Origin: an uncultured Clostridia bacterium | Lineage (GTDB): Bacteria; Bacillota; Clostridia; Oscillospirales; CAG-272 | Assembly (NCBI GenBank): GCA_947306035.1 | Contig: CAMZFG010000028.1 | Coordinates: 1-8,401 of the forward strand | Length of the DNA: 8,401 bases | Direction: 5' to 3' | Shown: piece after piece, positions 5,854 through 8,401 of the stretch | Numbering within the stretch: the first letter of the stretch is position 1 | Layout of the letters: each line of letters begins with the position of its first letter | The notes under the pieces: model-generated | The model's input: the letters and a program-made list of their open reading frames with translations, nothing else | Databases searched by the model: none | What the model was told of the DNA's origin: nothing | Position numbers and translations under genes: made by a program

Positions 5854-8366
5854 GCCGTCACCACGCTCCCCGCTTTTTCAAGTCCCAACAGTTTGACCGC
5901 GTCTTCCCGCATTTTGTATTTGAGGATCTTGCCCGCCGCGTTCATGGGGAAAGCGTCCATGAAGCGCACGTAGCGCGGCACTTTATGGCGCGCCATGCTG
6001 GCGGCCACAAAATCTTTCATTTCTTCTTCGGTCATGCTCTCCCCCGCTTTGAGAATGACGCAGGCCATGATCTCCTCGCCGTATTTTTCGTCCGGCACGC
6101 CGATGACCTGCACGTCCTCGACTTTGGGGTTGGTGTAGATGAATTCCTCGATCTCTTTGGGGTAAATGTTTTCGCCGCCCCGGATGATCATGTCCTTCAG
6201 GCGCCCCGTGATGCGGAAGTTGCCCTCCGGCGTGCGGGCGGCCAGGTCGCCCGTGTGCAGCCACCCGTCCTTGTCGATGGCGGCGGCGGTGGCTTTGGGC
6301 ATTTTATAGTACCCTTTCATCAGGTTGTACCCGCGCGCCAAAAACTCGCCGGGCACTCCGTCGGGGCATTCCTCGCCCGTTTCGGGATCGACGATGCGGC
6401 ACTCGATCTCCGGCAGCGGCCGCCCCACCGTGCCGACGCGCACCTCGATGGGGTCGTCGGTCGAACTCATGGTGCAGCCGGGCGAGGCCTCCGTCTGCCC
6501 GTAGACGATGGTGATCTCGGTCATGTGCATCTTCTCCACCACGTCCCGCATGGCGGAAATGGGACAGGGACTGCCCGCCATGATGCCGGTGCGCATATAG
6601 GAAAAGTCCGTCTTTTCAAAGTCCGGGTCGGAAAGCAGCGCGATGAACATGGTGGGCACGCCGTGGAACGCCGTGATGTGCTCGTTGTGGATGCAGGCGA
6701 GCGCCGGTTTGGGCGAGAAATACGGCAGCGGCAACAGCGTTCCGCCGTGCGTCATGGTCGCGGTCATAGCCAGCACCATGCCGAAGCAATGGAACATGGG
6801 CACCTGGATCATCATGCGGTCAGCCGTGGAAAGATCCATGCGATCGCCGATGCATTTGCCGTTGTTCACGATGTTGTAGTGCGTCAGCATAACGCCTTTC
6901 GGAAAGCCCGTGGTGCCCGAGGTGTACTGCATGTTGCAGACGTCGGAGGGGCTGACGGCGGCGGCGCGGCGGCGCACTTCTTCCACCGGCACTTCGGCGG
7001 CGCGTTCCAGCGCCTCGTCAAACGAAAGACACCCCGCCTGCGAAAAGCCGACGGTAATGACCCGCCGCAAAAACGGCAGGCGACGCGCATGCAGGGCGTC
7101 CTCTTTCTTCTTGCCCGCCAGTTCGGGGCAAAGCTCGGCCACGATCTCGCCGTAGCGGCAGTCCTTGGAGCCCTCGGTCATGACCAGCGTGTGCGTGTCG
7201 GACTGCCGGAGCAGATACTCGACCTCGTGGATCTTATAGGCGGTGTTGACCGTGACCAGCACCGCGCCGATCTTGACGGTCGCGAAAAACGCGATGTACC
7301 ACTGCGGCACGTTGGAAGCCCACACCGCCACTTTGGCGCCGGGCCGCACGCCGAGCGCGATGAGCGCGCGGGCGAACGTGTCGACGTCGTCGCGGAACTC
7401 GCTGTAAGTGCGGGTGTAGTCGAGCGTGGTATATTTGAACGCGTACTGGTCGGGAAACTCCTCGACCATGCGGTCGAGCATGGCGGAAAAGGTGACGTCG
7501 ACCAGCAGGTCTTTTTTCCATACGAAGCGGCCCGTGTGCGCGCGGTTCCAGTAAAGCCCGCGTTCGCCCGTTTTGGGGTCGCCGTACTGGCGGATGTAGT
7601 TTTCAAACTGCGACAGCACGATCTCGATGTCGTCGAGTTCCGGGCACCAGGCGGGATCCCACACCAGCGAGATGAAACCGTCGTAGTTGACGGAACGCAG
7701 CGCCAGCATCAGGTCGGCTACCGGCAGTTCACCCTCGCCCGCCAGGCAGTATTCCACCCCGTTCGGGGTCTTTTTGGCGTCGCGAAAATGCACGTGCCGC
7801 ACGTAAGCGCCGAGATTTTTAATGACCTGTTCCGGTTCTTCGCCCCGCTCGAAGTAGGCGGCGCAGAAATTCCACAGCGCGCCGAGATGGTCGCTGGCAA
7901 AGCCGTCGAGCAGGTCGCGCAGCACGGCGGTATCGGCGTAAAGCCCCGAGGTCTCGATCAGCAGCGTCACCCCGGCCGTCTCGGCCATGGGCAGCACGGT
8001 TTTCAGCAGTTTTTCGACCCGTTCCGGGGCTTTTTCGTCCTTTTCGGCGGCGCGCAGACGCAGGAACGGGATGTGCAGCGTGTGCGCGAGATCCAGGCAG
8101 GTGCCGATCTCGGCGACGGCGGCTTCGGCATCCGTGCCCGCAATGTCCGCCACCGCGTCGATGCACGGCAGGGTCAGTTTTTTCTCGTACAGCCCGCGCA
8201 GCGTGGCGGCCACGCGGTAGTCGCGGAACGCGCCCTCGTGCGCCGTGAACAGTTCGTTTCGCACGTTGTGCGGCTCGACGCCCGCAAAGCGGAGCGACAC
8301 GGCCAGATCGCACAATTCTTCAAAAGAGCGGCCGTGCCACCCTTTTGTGGAAAAGGACAGTTTCAT
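5850..8366 (-). CDS. Fusion of xylose-isomerase-like TIM barrel and AMP-forming acyl-CoA synthetase
   Basis: One uninterrupted 838-codon frame encodes two enzymes. Residues 1 to about 262 form an AP-endonuclease-2/sugar isomerase-epimerase barrel: [20 protein letters not shown] at the start, LLIETSG with Glu138, HVHFRD with His191 and His193, AGEGELP (209-215) and YDGFISL (228-234). Residues about 285-838 form a complete acyl-CoA synthetase of the ANL superfamily. It has the P-loop [11 protein letters not shown] (481-491), PMFHCFGM (523-530), YGQTEAS (622-628), TGD (705-707), the hinge [20 protein letters not shown] (721-740) and MNAAGKILK with the adenylation Lys813. This half should activate a carboxylic acid to acyl-AMP, then acyl-CoA. 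In the barrel, two positions that usually bind metal look changed (Asn166 and Val234). The start has GGAGGAG 5 bases upstream and overlaps the preceding stop as ATGA. The acid substrate is unknown. Confidence 0.93.
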   Translation of the reverse strand: MKLSFSTKGWHGRSFEELCDLAVSLRFAGVEPHNVRNELFTAHEGAFRDYRVAATLRGLYEKKLTLPCIDAVADIAGTDAEAAVAEIGTCLDLAHTLHIPFLRLRAAEKDEKAPERVEKLLKTVLPMAETAGVTLLIETSGLYADTAVLRDLLDGFASDHLGALWNFCAAYFERGEEPEQVIKNLGAYVRHVHFRDAKKTPNGVEYCLAGEGELPVADLMLALRSVNYDGFISLVWDPAWCPELDDIEIVLSQFENYIRQYGDPKTGERGLYWNRAHTGRFVWKKDLLVDVTFSAMLDRMVEEFPDQYAFKYTTLDYTRTYSEFRDDVDTFARALIALGVRPGAKVAVWASNVPQWYIAFFATVKIGAVLVTVNTAYKIHEVEYLLRQSDTHTLVMTEGSKDCRYGEIVAELCPELAGKKKEDALHARRLPFLRRVITVGFSQAGCLSFDEALERAAEVPVEEVRRRAAAVSPSDVCNMQYTSGTTGFPKGVMLTHYNIVNNGKCIGDRMDLSTADRMMIQVPMFHCFGMVLAMTATMTHGGTLLPLPYFSPKPALACIHNEHITAFHGVPTMFIALLSDPDFEKTDFSYMRTGIMAGSPCPISAMRDVVEKMHMTEITIVYGQTEASPGCTMSSTDDPIEVRVGTVGRPLPEIECRIVDPETGEECPDGVPGEFLARGYNLMKGYYKMPKATAAAIDKDGWLHTGDLAARTPEGNFRITGRLKDMIIRGGENIYPKEIEEFIYTNPKVEDVQVIGVPDEKYGEEIMACVILKAGESMTEEEMKDFVAASMARHKVPRYVRFMDAFPMNAAGKILKYKMREDAVKLLGLEKAGSVVTA

Positions 8367-8401
8367 GCCTGCTCCTCCTCGTAAATGATCTTGTTGACCG
8401 C
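8363..8401 (-). CDS. 3' end of an unidentified upstream gene
   Basis: Thirteen codons are in frame to the window edge: [12 protein letters not shown] then TGA. The TGA overlaps the ATG of the fusion gene as ATGA, the same arrangement as the next junction. The GAGGAGGAG coding its Glu run also serves as the ribosome binding site of the fusion gene. This economy and the overlap argue for a real gene end. The fragment is too short to name. Confidence 0.55.
   Translation of the reverse strand, partial: AVNKIIYEEEQA

Noticed and set aside
7478..7481. Possible separate start for the ligase half at Met296
   Set aside because: No Shine-Dalgarno sequence precedes it, and conserved-looking sequence continues upstream without a break, so a single fusion product is more likely.
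5985..8384. 799-codon open frame on the plus strand, opposite the fusion gene
   Set aside because: It is antisense to a frame with two complete enzyme domains. Its translation is His/Gly/Val/Arg-rich without any family motif, as expected from the complement of a GC-rich gene.

Overview
The window is a compact, GC-rich stretch of bacterial chromosome with every recognisable gene on the minus strand. Three features suggest a Gram-positive Clostridia genome, perhaps Oscillospiraceae/Ruminococcaceae-like: near-consensus AAGGAGG-type ribosome binding sites, sigma-A promoters with extended -10 (TGn) elements, and U-tracted hairpin terminators. The gene content also fits (a DUF11 protein without a signal peptide, tandem YegP/DUF1508 repeats, an RbfA starting MANYRKGRI). 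This assignment is inference from style and family resemblance; there is no rRNA or marker gene to settle it.

Read in the direction of transcription (high to low coordinates), the window starts with a tightly coupled operon (8401-5038). It comprises the last 12 codons of an unknown gene, an 838-residue fusion of a sugar-isomerase-like TIM barrel to a complete acyl-CoA synthetase (AMP-forming), and an amidohydrolase-2 family metal hydrolase or decarboxylase. Both junctions are ATGA overlaps, so the three products are probably made together and act in one pathway on an unidentified carboxylic acid. This is the least explained part of the window.

Next come three single-gene units. An MscL mechanosensitive channel with unusual N- and C-terminal charged extensions (4935-4228) has a strong promoter and a 15-bp terminator. 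A cysteine-rich protein with two DUF11-like beta-sandwich repeats (4102-3287) has its own terminator. A tandem YegP-like/DUF1508 protein with a long Pro/Ala/Lys tail (3187-2423) is driven by a perfect TTGACA-N17-TATAAT promoter.

The last unit is glycolytic: an extended -10 promoter, pgk (2304-1000), then tpiA 16 bases later (983-216), then a terminator-like hairpin. Almost touching that hairpin is the start of rbfA (30S maturation factor), which runs off the left edge. Pgk and TpiA catalyse nearby steps of lower glycolysis. RbfA is unrelated in function and seems to depend on read-through or on a promoter inside tpiA.

No tRNA, rRNA, CRISPR array, insertion sequence or phage gene was seen. 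No gene-free stretch exceeds about 130 bases, and the intergenic gaps hold the promoters and terminators listed.
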